64,000 nucleotides of DNA from Clostridiales bacterium. Lineage in GTDB: Bacteria > Bacillota > Clostridia > Christensenellales > Aristaeellaceae. Where the stretch lies: the NCBI GenBank assembly GCA_004556395.1, contig SFHK01000001.1:1-64000 (forward strand), given 5' to 3'. This document shows, piece after piece, positions 34,579 to 44,147 of the stretch. Both the position numbers and the translations under genes were made by a program. Each line of letters opens with the position of its first letter. The first letter of the stretch is position 1. Under the pieces are notes generated by a model that was not told the origin of the DNA, did no database searches, and saw only the letters and a program-made list of their open reading frames with translations.

Positions 34579-35073
34579 TCATGCGTCCTCGCGGGGAACG
34601 GAAAGCGCCAGCGCCGCGTTGCTGTACACGCGGTCGCCGGTCAGCTCGCGCAGCACCGTCACGTCCGGCGGAAGTGGCGCGGTCTCGCCCTCGTCCTTCA
34701 GCTCGACCTCCATGATCGCCTGATGCTTCCAGAAGGGATACACGTCGATTTCGAACGCGTGCCCTTCCCACGGAAGCGTGTAGCGCCGCTTCTCGATCGT
34801 CCGGCGGGCAGGGTCGGCGCGGCGAAGCAGCCGCGCGTATTCGTCCGGCGAAATTTCGCATTCGTCCTCAATGTGGGACATGAGGGACACGCGGCGCTTG
34901 ATCGTGTGCGAATACCGCCACTGACCGTCCCGTCCGCGGCGGCGAACGCGCTCCGTCGTGCCTTCGGCCGCGCGCAGGTAGGTCTGCGAAATATCCGTAT
35001 AGGCGCAGCCGGGGCGCGCGGCGAGCGCCGCCTCATCGGGTCTTCGAATCAGATAGCGCCGTTCGATCTCCAT
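34579..35073 (-). CDS. CYTH-domain protein (triphosphate tunnel enzyme)
   Basis: 164 residues from ATG 35073. The CYTH signature ExExK-type start is MEIERRYLI, followed by charged strand residues (ERVRRRGRDGQWRY, HTIKRR) and EVELKDEG near residue 140. CYTH enzymes act on triphosphates in a beta tunnel: thiamine or inorganic triphosphatase, or class IV adenylate cyclase. The bacterial short forms are mostly triphosphatases. It starts 2 bp after the zinc-ribbon gene stop, so both are co-expressed. Confidence 0.85.
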   Translation of the reverse strand: MEIERRYLIRRPDEAALAARPGCAYTDISQTYLRAAEGTTERVRRRGRDGQWRYSHTIKRRVSLMSHIEDECEISPDEYARLLRRADPARRTIEKRRYTLPWEGHAFEIDVYPFWKHQAIMEVELKDEGETAPLPPDVTVLRELTGDRVYSNAALALSVPREDA

Positions 35074-35075
35074 GT

Positions 35076-35291
35076 TCACGGCGTGTCGTCCTCCCAGTCG
35101 TTGTAATCGGGGTCGGATTCCGCGTTCTTCATATATTCCGCCGCGCGGGCGCGAAGGGCCTCGCGGTCGATCACCGTGTTCGTGCCCAGACAGAGCTTGC
35201 AGCGATAGCCGCATTCCGGGCATACGCAGCCCAACTCGAGTCCCTCGGACTGCGCCATATACGCTCCGCAGCGTTGACATCCACAGCGCAT
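35076..35291 (-). CDS. small zinc-ribbon protein
   Basis: 71 residues with three Cys pairs: CGCQRCG at the N-terminus, CVCPECG near 22-28 and CKLC near 31-34, followed by an acidic, helical C-terminus. AAGAAGG precedes the ATG. Two zinc-binding knuckles are likely. The function is not known; pairing with a CYTH phosphatase suggests a nucleic-acid or nucleotide-linked role, but this is a guess. Confidence 0.75.
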   Translation of the reverse strand: MRCGCQRCGAYMAQSEGLELGCVCPECGYRCKLCLGTNTVIDREALRARAAEYMKNAESDPDYNDWEDDTP

Positions 35292-35328
35292 GGATTTCAG
35301 CCTTCTTTCCTTATCGTTCCGTTTTTCT

Positions 35329-38300
35329 TCAGCGCCGGCCGAAGATCACAAGGTCGCCCTCGCCGGACGCGAAGCGCCACGTTGGGAACTGGCTCTGATC
35401 GCCGTTAAACTGCGCCGTACCGTTCCGCTGGATGAAGGCGGCAATGTCGCGCTGCGTGGCCGTGCGGGTGTACGACGCAAGCTCACTCAGCGTGACGAGG
35501 CCGTCTCCGTTCGCGTCCGCGGGCAGCGTTCCCGCCGCGCCCCAGCCCAGACCGCGAACAAGCGCGCGGGTGAAGAAATCGTAGGACTTGCCGGGTTCGG
35601 GCGTGTCGTAGTAGCTGCTCTTTATAGCCCCAACGGTGGAGCAGAGCACGGACACCTTGCCGACGCTCGCGCCGCCGTAGAACTTGAGGATTCCGCCGCT
35701 ATGGCAAGAGCAGACGATCAGCACCACGTGCCCGGGAATCTTCCGTATGACAGGCATCAGCTCGCTGCCGTAAATGCGGGACTCGCCGCCAGCGCCATGC
35801 AGATAGTAGCCCTTCGACGCGTCGATGCTGCCGTGCGACAGCAGGAAAATCACGGTCACGTCGTCCGCGTCCGCCTGCGCGGCCAGCTGTGTCAGCGCGC
35901 TCTTCCACGCGCTGTTGCTCGCGTTATTGGGCAGCATTTGGATCGAATCGTAGGCTTGTCCCTCGATTGCAGACCTGCTGAGCGCGCCGCGCACGTCCTG
36001 CGTGCTTCTGACGGAGAACGGAAGGTATTTCGCGCCGTCCGCCTCGGCGTTTCCGAACCGTCCCGCGATCAACGCGCGATAGGTCGTCGTGCCGTCGCTG
36101 ACGACGGTCACGCGCACGGTTTGCGTAAGCTGATATTCGCCGCGCCCAACGGTGGCGGTGATCTCCGTTTCGCCCTTCGATACGGCGGTAATCACGCCCT
36201 GCGCGTCGACCCTCGCAATGCCCTCGTTCGCGGAAGAGAACACGGGCGATCCAAAGGAAGCGCCGGCCGGGAACACGGCCCAGCTGAGCGCGTGCGTCTC
36301 GTTCCAATTGAGCGACAGCTCGTCCGCGTCCAGCACGAACGCGCGCACGGGAATCTCCGAAACCGTGATTTCGCAGACAAGCGTCAATTCGCTTCCGTCG
36401 GCGGCGGTTCCGCGCACGATGGTCGTGCCCGCGGCCAACAGCGTCACAAGGCCGGTTTTCTCGTCGACCGACGCAATCTCCGGCGCGTCACTCGTCCACC
36501 GGAACGCCGCGGGCGTGGCGGTCTCGGGATCAAAGGTATACTCGATCTGGAAGGTCTCGCCCGCGATTCCGGCGTGCGTCTGCGAAACGAGCGCCGCCGC
36601 GGTCATCATGACCGTCGAAACGGTCACGGTGCAGCGATTGGAGGTCACGCCGTCCTCCGTATAGGCTGTGATCTCGGCCGTGCCCGCGGATACGGCGGTC
36701 ACGGTTCCATCCTCACTCACAGTCGCGACGGCGGGATTGGACGAACTGAACCGGAAGGTGCGTTCCGTCGCGTTGGCGGGCGTGAAAGCAATGTCGAGCT
36801 TCGCCGTTTCGCCGCGGTTCAGCGAAAGCGCGTTCGGCGAAAGCGTGAGGGACTGAACGAAGCGCGGCTTCACCAGCACCTCGCACACGGCCACACGGCC
36901 GCTGGAGGAAATGGCGTACACGTTCGCCTCGCCGGGCTTCAGCGCGGTAACCGTGCACTGGTTGCCGCTGATCGACAGCGAAAGCACGGACGGATTGTCG
37001 CAGTAGAACGTGCCGGTTCTGTACGCGCCGCTGCCGCCGGTCTGGCTCGCCGTCAGAACCGTTTTCCCGCCCACGGCAAGCGCGGCGTAGGTGGGGGAGA
37101 CACTCTGCGCGCGGATGACGGTTCCGTCCGTTACGGCATGCACGGTGAAAATCGCCGAAATGCCGTTGTGCGCCGTGGCCGTGATGACGGTCGTGCCCTT
37201 TTTGAGCGCGGTAATCACGCCCTTGTCGCTGACCTTGGCGAACGTCGAATCAGAGCTCTTCCAGGTAAGCGTGGGGTTCGTGGCGTTCTTCGGATAGACG
37301 AACACGAATTTGGTCGCGTCTGCCGTCTTGGTCGTCTTGTCGAGATACACATCGTTCAGCGCGCTCTTTACCGTTTCAACCGGCGTAGCCACGACAAAGC
37401 GGGCGCTCGCGGAAGCGTTTCCGCACACGGCCGTCACGGTGCATTCGCCGGGCGACAGCGCGCCAAGCGTGCCGTTCTGATCCACAAAGGCCACGGACGG
37501 CTGGCTGACCGACCACGTGATCGTCTGCTCGATGCCCTCAGGCTCGACGGTCGCGGCGAGCGCCGCGCTGTCGCCGATGTTCATCAGCGCCGGAACGCCG
37601 GAAAGCGTAAGCGCGGTCGCGCCGGGCAGCACGTGGATTTCATAGGCAGCGGAAACGCCGCTGCCGTCGCGGGCAGTCGCCGTCAGCATCGCGTCGCCCG
37701 CCTGAAGCAGGGAAACCTTGCCGGTACGCGCATCGACGCGGGCTACATCTTCGTTGTTCGAAGTCCACGAGACGGTCGGATCGTCGGCCTCGGCGGGCGT
37801 CGCGTCCGCCGTCAGGAAAATGGTGTCGCCGGGATACAGGCTCTGCGCGTCCGTCAGCGGACGGATGGTCAGCGTCTGAACGGGCTTCGTCACGGAAAGC
37901 GGAAGCTCGCAGATTGCGTCATAGCACGTCGCGGAAATCACGCACGTACCCTGCGAAACGGCGGTCACAAAGCCCGTATCGTCCACCGCAGCGACCGCTT
38001 CGCTGCTCGATTTCCACGTGATTTCCGGGTGGGTTACGTTATCCGGGGAGAGAGCAACGGTCAGCTTCGCGGTTTCACCCTCGAACAGGCGCTCCGGAAG
38101 GCCTTCGACGATCAGGCTGTCGGCGGCGACGACGACCTCGACGCTCACGTCGGTATACACCGTGCCCTCCGGCGTTTCGGCGGCGGCCGTCAGCGTATAC
38201 GTGCCCGGCGCAACGCCGGTAACGGTATTTCCGCTCACGCGCAGACCTTCGGAATCAGACGTGAGCGCAACCGTGCGCGTTTCGTCCGCCGCAAGGGGCG

Positions 38301-38940
38301 CGAGCGCGCGGCCCACGCCTACGCGCAGCGCGTCGGACGCGAAGCGAATGGGCTCCGCGACGGTAAACGCGTTTTCAAAGGTAAAGTCGGAAATGGAAAT
38401 GTCGGTTCCGACGGAGCCGCGCACGGAATAGCTTCCGCCCGCGAGCGGCTTGAACGAAAATTCCGCCTGCGCGGTTTCGCCGCTGTCAAACACGGTTTCG
38501 CCCGCGGCGTTCGCAATGATATAATGAAAGCGCGTCAGAACCGCGTCTTCGCCGTCGAACGTTTTCGCTGAGACGGACAGGGTCGCTTCGCGATGCGGCG
38601 AGAGCCACGCGGGTGCGTGCAGCTGGAAATCCTTCAGATCCAGCGGTGTAAACGCGGCGCGGTCGCCCATGCGCCCGGCGTAGCGCTCGGCTTCGGTGTT
38701 CCGATAGCCGTACACGTTCAGCGTGCCCTCCGGCAGCGTGAACGCGTCGTCGGCGATCGAGGTTACCGTGGCCGGGATGCGAACGCCGTTCGGCAGGGGA
38801 ATCCCCTCGAACGCGCCGGTTTCCAGCGTCGTCACGCCGTCCGGAATGACGAACGCGTTCGCCGGGTCGGCACCGGCACAGAAGCTCATCATAAACGCGA
38901 GCGCCAGAAGCATGGCAAGCGTACGCGTGGATTTTCTCAT
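35329..38940 (-). CDS. secreted Ig-repeat protein with C-terminal caspase-like protease
   Basis: 1203 residues. Signal peptide at 1-29 (LAMLLALAFMMSFCAGADPANA). Residues 30-100 resemble a short BspA-type leucine-rich repeat (IPDGVTTLETGAFEG). Residues about 220-945 hold eight or nine bacterial Ig-like (Big_2) repeats, each with a W-S-S-x-x-x-x-x-x-V-D/S motif and G-x-A-x-I-T-A end. Residues about 950-1203 form a caspase/gingipain-clan domain: TTYRALIAGRFG start, His1036 in FLLSHGS, and Cys1079 in CSCHSGG, 43 residues apart as in metacaspases and C13/C14 peptidases. A DANGDG calcium-type loop lies near 1142. No sortase or S-layer anchor is visible. It has its own promoter. Confidence 0.88.
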   Translation of the reverse strand: MRKSTRTLAMLLALAFMMSFCAGADPANAFVIPDGVTTLETGAFEGIPLPNGVRIPATVTSIADDAFTLPEGTLNVYGYRNTEAERYAGRMGDRAAFTPLDLKDFQLHAPAWLSPHREATLSVSAKTFDGEDAVLTRFHYIIANAAGETVFDSGETAQAEFSFKPLAGGSYSVRGSVGTDISISDFTFENAFTVAEPIRFASDALRVGVGRALAPLAADETRTVALTSDSEGLRVSGNTVTGVAPGTYTLTAAAETPEGTVYTDVSVEVVVAADSLIVEGLPERLFEGETAKLTVALSPDNVTHPEITWKSSSEAVAAVDDTGFVTAVSQGTCVISATCYDAICELPLSVTKPVQTLTIRPLTDAQSLYPGDTIFLTADATPAEADDPTVSWTSNNEDVARVDARTGKVSLLQAGDAMLTATARDGSGVSAAYEIHVLPGATALTLSGVPALMNIGDSAALAATVEPEGIEQTITWSVSQPSVAFVDQNGTLGALSPGECTVTAVCGNASASARFVVATPVETVKSALNDVYLDKTTKTADATKFVFVYPKNATNPTLTWKSSDSTFAKVSDKGVITALKKGTTVITATAHNGISAIFTVHAVTDGTVIRAQSVSPTYAALAVGGKTVLTASQTGGSGAYRTGTFYCDNPSVLSLSISGNQCTVTALKPGEANVYAISSSGRVAVCEVLVKPRFVQSLTLSPNALSLNRGETAKLDIAFTPANATERTFRFSSSNPAVATVSEDGTVTAVSAGTAEITAYTEDGVTSNRCTVTVSTVMMTAAALVSQTHAGIAGETFQIEYTFDPETATPAAFRWTSDAPEIASVDEKTGLVTLLAAGTTIVRGTAADGSELTLVCEITVSEIPVRAFVLDADELSLNWNETHALSWAVFPAGASFGSPVFSSANEGIARVDAQGVITAVSKGETEITATVGRGEYQLTQTVRVTVVSDGTTTYRALIAGRFGNAEADGAKYLPFSVRSTQDVRGALSRSAIEGQAYDSIQMLPNNASNSAWKSALTQLAAQADADDVTVIFLLSHGSIDASKGYYLHGAGGESRIYGSELMPVIRKIPGHVVLIVCSCHSGGILKFYGGASVGKVSVLCSTVGAIKSSYYDTPEPGKSYDFFTRALVRGLGWGAAGTLPADANGDGLVTLSELASYTRTATQRDIAAFIQRNGTAQFNGDQSQFPTWRFASGEGDLVIFGRR

Positions 38941-38983
38941 ACGTTCCTCCTTTGGTTCATCAGAATCAAATTCTTCTGCTTAC

Positions 38984-39012
38984 ATTATATCCCGTCCGCG
39001 CGCATATTGCAA
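38984..39012 (-). promoter_or_regulatory. promoter of the Ig/caspase gene
   Basis: TTGCAA (39012-39007), 17-bp spacer and perfect TATAAT (38989-38984) on the minus strand, 45 bp before the ATG; AAAGGAGGA is the SD. Confidence 0.8.
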
Positions 39013-39058
39013 GTGCAGGCATAAAAATGTCAAGGCGCGCCATTTGCAATGATAGAAA

Positions 39059-39086
39059 GCTCCGCGCCAGAGGTATGACGCGGAGC
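39059..39086 (-). terminator. hairpin after the RluA-type gene
   Basis: GCTCCGCG and CGCGGAGC arms, 8 bp, followed on the minus strand by TTTCTATCATT. It lies 4 bp past the stop of the pseudouridine synthase gene. Confidence 0.6.
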
Positions 39087-39090
39087 CGGG

Positions 39091-40047
39091 TTATGGCCGA
39101 TAGCGGAACGCGGGGAACAGCTCTTCGGCAAACGGCACGCGCTTCACGTGAAAGCTGCGCCCGTTCAGATCGTTCAGAACGCCCGCGTCTGTTTCGAAGG
39201 CGAAGCGCAGGCCATAGGCATACAGCGCCTGTCCGTTCACGCGCGCGTCCTGCGCCGCGCCGTACTGCCGGTCACCCAGCAGGGGATGCCCCGCGTCGGC
39301 GAACTGCGCGCGAATCTGATGCGTGCGGCCGGTCACCAGCTCGCATTCCACGAGGGAAAGGCCATTTTCCCGCGCGAGCGTGCGGTAATGCGTCACGGCG
39401 CGCTGCGCGCCGGGCGCTTCCTTATGAAGAACGGAAACGCGGCTGTGCGCGGCGTCCTTCAGGATGTAGCTGTCCAGCGTGCCGTCCGCCGGGCGCATCG
39501 CGCCGTGCACGGCGGCAAGGTACAGCTTTGTAAGCTCGTGCGAGCGAATCTTCGCGTTCAGGATGTGCATGGCCTCTTCCGTTTTCGCGCAGATCACCAG
39601 CCCGCCGGTAAAGCGGTCGATCCGGTTCACGAGCACCGGCTGAAAGCCGTTCGCGCCGCGAAAGCCCTTCTGATACAGGTAGGCGCGCACATGGGTAAGC
39701 AGTGTGTTCACCTTTTCATTTTCGTCCGGGTGGCAGATCAGGCCGGGCTGCTTGTCGGCGAGCAGGATGTTTTCATCCTCATAGACGACGGTAAGCTTCC
39801 AGCGAAAGCGGGAAAGCAGCGCGTCCGGCTTTTGGCGCGGCTCGAAGAACTCATCCTCGATATACAGGTTCACGCACGCGCCCGCGCGCAGACGATCCTC
39901 GCCGCGCGCGGGTTTGCCGTCCACCTTTACGCACTTGAGCCGCAGGTATTTCTGCGTGAGTCCAAGCGAAAGGCCGGGCACGTTGGTTTTCATCCACCGG
40001 TCGAGGCGTTTGCCGTCGTCGGCCGGCTGTACGGTCAGCGTTTTCAT
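39091..40047 (-). CDS. RluA-family pseudouridine synthase
   Basis: 318 residues. An N-terminal S4-like RNA-binding domain (1-75, RLDRWMKTN) precedes the catalytic domain, with NRIDRFTGGLVI holding the catalytic Asp (usual HRLDxxTSG has His where Asn stands here), then KLYLAAVHG, GRTHQIRAQF and HPLLGDRQYG. It isomerises uridine in rRNA or tRNA; the precise site cannot be told from sequence. It starts 3 bp after the secreted-protein gene and may be in its transcript. Confidence 0.92.
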   Translation of the reverse strand: MKTLTVQPADDGKRLDRWMKTNVPGLSLGLTQKYLRLKCVKVDGKPARGEDRLRAGACVNLYIEDEFFEPRQKPDALLSRFRWKLTVVYEDENILLADKQPGLICHPDENEKVNTLLTHVRAYLYQKGFRGANGFQPVLVNRIDRFTGGLVICAKTEEAMHILNAKIRSHELTKLYLAAVHGAMRPADGTLDSYILKDAAHSRVSVLHKEAPGAQRAVTHYRTLARENGLSLVECELVTGRTHQIRAQFADAGHPLLGDRQYGAAQDARVNGQALYAYGLRFAFETDAGVLNDLNGRSFHVKRVPFAEELFPAFRYRP

Positions 40048-40050
40048 GCG

Positions 40051-41610
40051 TTATTCAACCGTGATGCCGGTGTCGTATTCCTGTCCGGCGAAGGTGATCG
40101 TCCTGGGCAGCGACTTGAGCAGCTCCTGATACTGGTTCCAGTTCCACTCCTGCGTCTCGGTTTCATTTTCGCCGTCGATCACCGGCTTGTCGCCGTTGTT
40201 CGTCGTCTGCTTCATAAACTCTTCATAGGTCACAAAGCCGAGCTTCTCCGCGTCGAACTCGTCCACCTTTGTCGTGCCGTAGTCGGTGGCGGCGCAGTTG
40301 AATTCCACCTTCAGCGCGTGCGCCTTGCCCTTGCGGTCTTTGATGGTGAATTCAGCCGTACCGGCGGCAGAGGTCAGGTTGGACGCTTCGTCCATCTTCA
40401 CGGTCGCCTTCAGAGAATCCAGCGTCAGGCTGTTGAACATGCGCATGATGCGGCGGGTAACGGTGTCGGAATCGTTGGTGATATGATAGCGCGGCTCCGC
40501 AGTGCCGTCGGCGCGAACGAGCACGCTCACGGCTTCCTTGTCGTCCTTGAATTCGTCGATGTAGCTCTGCTCCATGGCGCTGGTCACGGCAAGATAGGCG
40601 TTCCACAGTTCTTCATTGGTGGAATTCATGATGGCCTGCGCCATTTCATCGGTGTAGGTCTGGCCGTAGGTCTTTTCATAGTACAGACGGAGCGCCGCGT
40701 CGAAGTCCATGTAAATCACGGTCTTGATGCCCTCGGCGCGCATGTAGTCCTCTTCATCCTCGTACCACTGGTACGTGCCGTCGGTGCGGACGTACAGCAT
40801 GCCGCTGTCCCGCTCGTTCAGCGCGTTGTTGGTGATTTCGTTCACGGCGTTCGAAGCCTTGTCGTACTTCTCCTGCGCGCTCGCGGCCTTCTTCTTGTTG
40901 GCGGAATACATGTCGTCGTAGATGCTCTCGGGCATGTCCTCGCCGTAGAGCGTGCGGTAGCAGTGGTTCAGCAGCTCGCTGTAGTCTTCATAAATGAAGG
41001 TTGCGTCGCTGTAGGTGGTCAGGTTCTTGTTGAAGTAGTGCGTGTTGATGTACTCCACCAGCACATAGGTCATCGCGTCGTTCAGAAGCGCGGGAACCCG
41101 GTCGAAGGAAACGTCAAAGCTGCGCCCGCTGGTGACCTCGGTTTCGGTGATGTGCGCGCTCAGGTCGGAATCCAGCGTCTGCACCGCGGCGCCCGCCAGC
41201 GCGGTCACGGCCTGCGTCAGCGTGGTGTTGCGCAGAACGGAGGAGCTGGGCGCGGTGGTGGTTTCCATGTAATAATTGCCCTGCTTGGTGTCGTTGTAGA
41301 ACACGTGGCTGCCGTTGCCGACGACGGTGTAGCCGCCCGTGTACACGCTTCCGTCGGCATACGGCGTGTCCAGCATCACGCGCATGAAGCTGTCCTCGCC
41401 CGCCTGTAGATAGTCGCCGTGAAGGGTTTTGAACCATTCGCCGTCAAAGGTGAACTTCGCCTCTGCGGACAGGGTAACATTGTCGGTATTGAACGCCAGC
41501 GCCCGCGCGCTTTCAAAAATCGCCGTCGCGCTGCCTTCCGCGAGCGCGCCCGCGCAAAGCATGACCAGCGCCATCGCGCAGGCCAGAACTCGGAGTGCCT
41601 TTTTCTTCAT
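40051..41610 (-). CDS. secreted protein of unknown function
   Basis: 519 residues. A clear signal peptide at 1-24 (LACAMALVMLCAGALA) with Ala-x-Ala-type end. The rest is soluble, acidic and Tyr/Asp/Asn-rich with alternating helical and beta regions; TLSAEAKFTFDGEWFKT near 45-62 and a LKATVKMDEASNLTSAAGTA beta pair near 410-430 resemble lipoprotein-type substrate or stalk folds (similar to LolA/LppX-like curved sheets), but no family is claimed. GGGGGAAG precedes the ATG. Its neighbours give no functional clue. Confidence 0.75.
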   Translation of the reverse strand: MKKKALRVLACAMALVMLCAGALAEGSATAIFESARALAFNTDNVTLSAEAKFTFDGEWFKTLHGDYLQAGEDSFMRVMLDTPYADGSVYTGGYTVVGNGSHVFYNDTKQGNYYMETTTAPSSSVLRNTTLTQAVTALAGAAVQTLDSDLSAHITETEVTSGRSFDVSFDRVPALLNDAMTYVLVEYINTHYFNKNLTTYSDATFIYEDYSELLNHCYRTLYGEDMPESIYDDMYSANKKKAASAQEKYDKASNAVNEITNNALNERDSGMLYVRTDGTYQWYEDEEDYMRAEGIKTVIYMDFDAALRLYYEKTYGQTYTDEMAQAIMNSTNEELWNAYLAVTSAMEQSYIDEFKDDKEAVSVLVRADGTAEPRYHITNDSDTVTRRIMRMFNSLTLDSLKATVKMDEASNLTSAAGTAEFTIKDRKGKAHALKVEFNCAATDYGTTKVDEFDAEKLGFVTYEEFMKQTTNNGDKPVIDGENETETQEWNWNQYQELLKSLPRTITFAGQEYDTGITVE

Positions 41611-41684
41611 GGATTTTCTTCCCCCTTACATGCAATTTGTGACGTTTAGACGGACGGCGACCGGAAAAAGTTTTGTAAGAATTG

Positions 41685-43061
41685 TTAATTTTCTGCCAAT
41701 GGATTCCAGCGGCCGCGCAGGTATCGCGCCGTGAGCATTGCGCCCAGCGCAATGTTGTGGGCGATCATGCACGCCCACGCGCTGGTCAGATCCTGCCCAA
41801 GACGGATGACGAAGATGTAGGTGCCCAGAATGCGAACGCCCCACATGCCCACGACGTTGAACACGAACGTGTGCATCGTGTCGCCCACGCCGTTGAAAAT
41901 GCCCTCCAGAATGACCGCCACGCCGTAGATCGGCTCGGTCAGCGCCACCATGCGCAAAACGCGCGCGCCGGTGCGAATGACGATTTCATCCTGCGTGAAC
42001 AGGCTCATTACGGCCTCCGCGCCAAAGAACAGCGCCGCTCCGCTCAGCGTCATCACGATGAATTCGATGATCAGCAGCATGCGCGAAAGCATGCGCATCT
42101 TGTGCCGGTCGTTTTCGCCGTAGGAGGTGCCGATCAGCGTGGAGGCCGCGGCCTGCATGCCGTAGCCGGGAATGTAGAACGCGCTTTCGGCGGTGTTGGC
42201 GATGGTGTGCGCCGCCGTCGAGGTCGCGCCGAGGGTGTTGATCATGCTTGAAAACGCCACGAAGCCGAAGGACGTGGCAAAGCGCTGAAGCGCGGCGGGA
42301 ATGGCCACGCGCAGGCAGGGCTTCAGAATCGCGGAATCGGGGCGCAGGGTACTTCCGCGCGGCGACACGAGCGGATTGCGCAGAAGCGCCGCCATCATCC
42401 ATACGCCGCCCACGACGAACGAAATCGCGCTGGCAATCGCCGCGCCCGAAACGCCAAGGCCAAGGCCGTGCATGGTGATCGCGCGGCCGAGCACGGTCAC
42501 AGCGCGCGTTTCATAAATAAAGAAGAAATTGAGCACCACGTTGACCGCGTTCATCGCGCCGTTCACAACCATGGGCGTGCGCGTATCGCCGGACGCGCGC
42601 AGCACGGTGCCGAAGATGATCGTCGCGCTTCGGAACAGCATGGGGATATACAGGATGAAGAAATATTCCGCCGCTTCAGAGCGGAGGTGCGGATCGGCGT
42701 TCATCCATTCGGGAATTTTCGCCGCCAGCAAAAGGGGCAGTATCGTAAACAGAACGCCGGAAAGCAGCACAGCGAGCACAGCCTGCGCCGACGCGCGGCG
42801 GGCGAGCTCGTGCTGCCTCGCGCCCACGGCGCGGGCGATGTAGGCGAGAAAGCCGATGCCCAGCGCGGACACCGTGCCGTTGATCAGCCAGTTTACCGTC
42901 ATTGTCACGCCCACGGCCGCAGACGCGTCGGGGCCGATGTGGCCGACCATGGCCGTGTCGACATAGGAAACCGCCGTGGTGAGAATCTGTTCCATTACCG
43001 TAGGCCACGCAAGGCGGAAAATATCCCGCGCCGCCTGCCGCTTCGAGTATGTCTGTTCCAT
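41685..43061 (-). CDS. MATE family efflux transporter
   Basis: About 458 residues with 12 membrane segments in two halves. The family landmarks are the N-terminal FRLAWPTVMEQILTTAVSYVDTAMVG (helix 1-2) and the repeat-equivalent LKPCLRVAIPAALQRFATSFGFV near residue 235. The group exports cationic drugs or flavin-like metabolites with Na+ or H+. ATG 43061 is preferred; ATG 43073 lies only about 12 nt downstream of the transcription start predicted from the extended -10. Confidence 0.92.
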   Translation of the reverse strand: MEQTYSKRQAARDIFRLAWPTVMEQILTTAVSYVDTAMVGHIGPDASAAVGVTMTVNWLINGTVSALGIGFLAYIARAVGARQHELARRASAQAVLAVLLSGVLFTILPLLLAAKIPEWMNADPHLRSEAAEYFFILYIPMLFRSATIIFGTVLRASGDTRTPMVVNGAMNAVNVVLNFFFIYETRAVTVLGRAITMHGLGLGVSGAAIASAISFVVGGVWMMAALLRNPLVSPRGSTLRPDSAILKPCLRVAIPAALQRFATSFGFVAFSSMINTLGATSTAAHTIANTAESAFYIPGYGMQAAASTLIGTSYGENDRHKMRMLSRMLLIIEFIVMTLSGAALFFGAEAVMSLFTQDEIVIRTGARVLRMVALTEPIYGVAVILEGIFNGVGDTMHTFVFNVVGMWGVRILGTYIFVIRLGQDLTSAWACMIAHNIALGAMLTARYLRGRWNPLAEN

Positions 43062-43092
43062 CAAAAAGCCCATCCTTCACAGCAATGCCTTC

Positions 43093-43098
43093 ATTATA
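43093..43098 (-). promoter_or_regulatory. extended -10 of the MATE gene
   Basis: TATGATATAATG on the minus strand, i.e. TG-A-TATAAT, about 30 bp before ATG 43061. The -35 region is poor, consistent with an extended -10 promoter. Confidence 0.6.
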
Positions 43099-43183
43099 TC
43101 ATACGACGGCGCCGTGCGGATGAAAAACGCATGAATTTTCCCGTTTTCAGACAGAATGAAGGAAAACGAAGGGGGAAAATTGT

Positions 43184-44101
43184 ATGCGGCAGGTTCGAAC
43201 CGATATGGCATTGGAGGCTTCGCAGGCGGCGGGAAGCATTCCCGGCGTGCACGTGAGCCAGTGGGAGGAAGAGAGCGTTTCCATCACGGAGGTGCGGGTG
43301 GAAACTGAGGAAGCGGCGCAGCGGCTGGGAAAGAGCGTGGGCACGTATCTGACGCTGGAATGCGAGGGCGTGCGCCGCCGCGACCCCGCCGCGCGCGAGG
43401 AAGTGCAGAACGTGCTCGGCGAGGAAATCGCGCGGCTCCTGCCGCCGGACGAGCAGGGCGCGCCGGTGCTGGTGGTGGGACTGGGCAACCGGCGCGTCAC
43501 GCCGGATTCACTGGGGCCCAAGACGGTAGACGGAACTTTAGTCACGCGACACCTGCTTCGCGAGCTGCCCGACAAGGTGGACGAGCGGCTGAACCCCGTG
43601 TGCGCCATCGCGCCGGGCGTGATGGGCGCGACCGGACTGGAGACGATGGAGACGGTCAGCGCGCTGGTAAAGGAGATTCATCCGCGCTGCCTGATTGTCA
43701 TCGATTCGCTGGCGGCGCGCGCGTCCTCCCGCGTGGGCGTAAGCATTCAGCTGTCCGACACCGGCATTCAGCCCGGCTCGGGCGTGGGCAACCACCGCCG
43801 CGCGCTCAACGAGCGGGAGCTGGGCGTGCGCGTCATCGCGCTGGGCATGCCGACCGTCGTGTACGCGGTAACGATCGCACGCGACGCGCTGGAAATTCTG
43901 GGCGAGGGCGAAACGAACCCCGCCGCGCTGGACGAGGTGACGAAGTCGCTGTTTGAAAACGAAATCGGCGAAATGATCGTAACGCCGCGCGAGGTGGACG
44001 ACATGATCGACGACGCGGCACAGATGCTCGCGGGCGGCATCAATCGCGCGCTGCAAACGGCGCTCTCTCCGGAGGAAATTGCCGGGCTCGGGCGGGCGTG
44101 A
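43184..44101 (+). CDS. gpr: GPR germination protease (spore)
   Basis: 305 residues. GPR degrades the small acid-soluble spore proteins on germination. MRQVRTDMALEA at the N-terminus, VVGLGNRRVTPDSLGPKTV near 105-122 and LIVIDSLAARASSRVGVSIQLSDTGI are hallmark segments. GAAGGGGG lies before the ATG. It is the clearest sign that the organism sporulates. The upstream GCATGAA (43129) and CAGAATG about 17 bp later vaguely fit a forespore sigma-G promoter. Confidence 0.95.
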   Translation: MRQVRTDMALEASQAAGSIPGVHVSQWEEESVSITEVRVETEEAAQRLGKSVGTYLTLECEGVRRRDPAAREEVQNVLGEEIARLLPPDEQGAPVLVVGLGNRRVTPDSLGPKTVDGTLVTRHLLRELPDKVDERLNPVCAIAPGVMGATGLETMETVSALVKEIHPRCLIVIDSLAARASSRVGVSIQLSDTGIQPGSGVGNHRRALNERELGVRVIALGMPTVVYAVTIARDALEILGEGETNPAALDEVTKSLFENEIGEMIVTPREVDDMIDDAAQMLAGGINRALQTALSPEEIAGLGRA

Positions 44102-44112
44102 TGGGACACATG

Positions 44113-44145
44113 AAAAGAGAACGACATTCGCTGCCGTTCTCTTTT
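44113..44145. terminator. bidirectional terminator after gpr
   Basis: AAAAGAGAACG and CGTTCTCTTTT form an 11-bp stem, with T-runs in both directions, between gpr and the convergent 94-residue gene. Confidence 0.9.
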
Positions 44146-44147
44146 CG

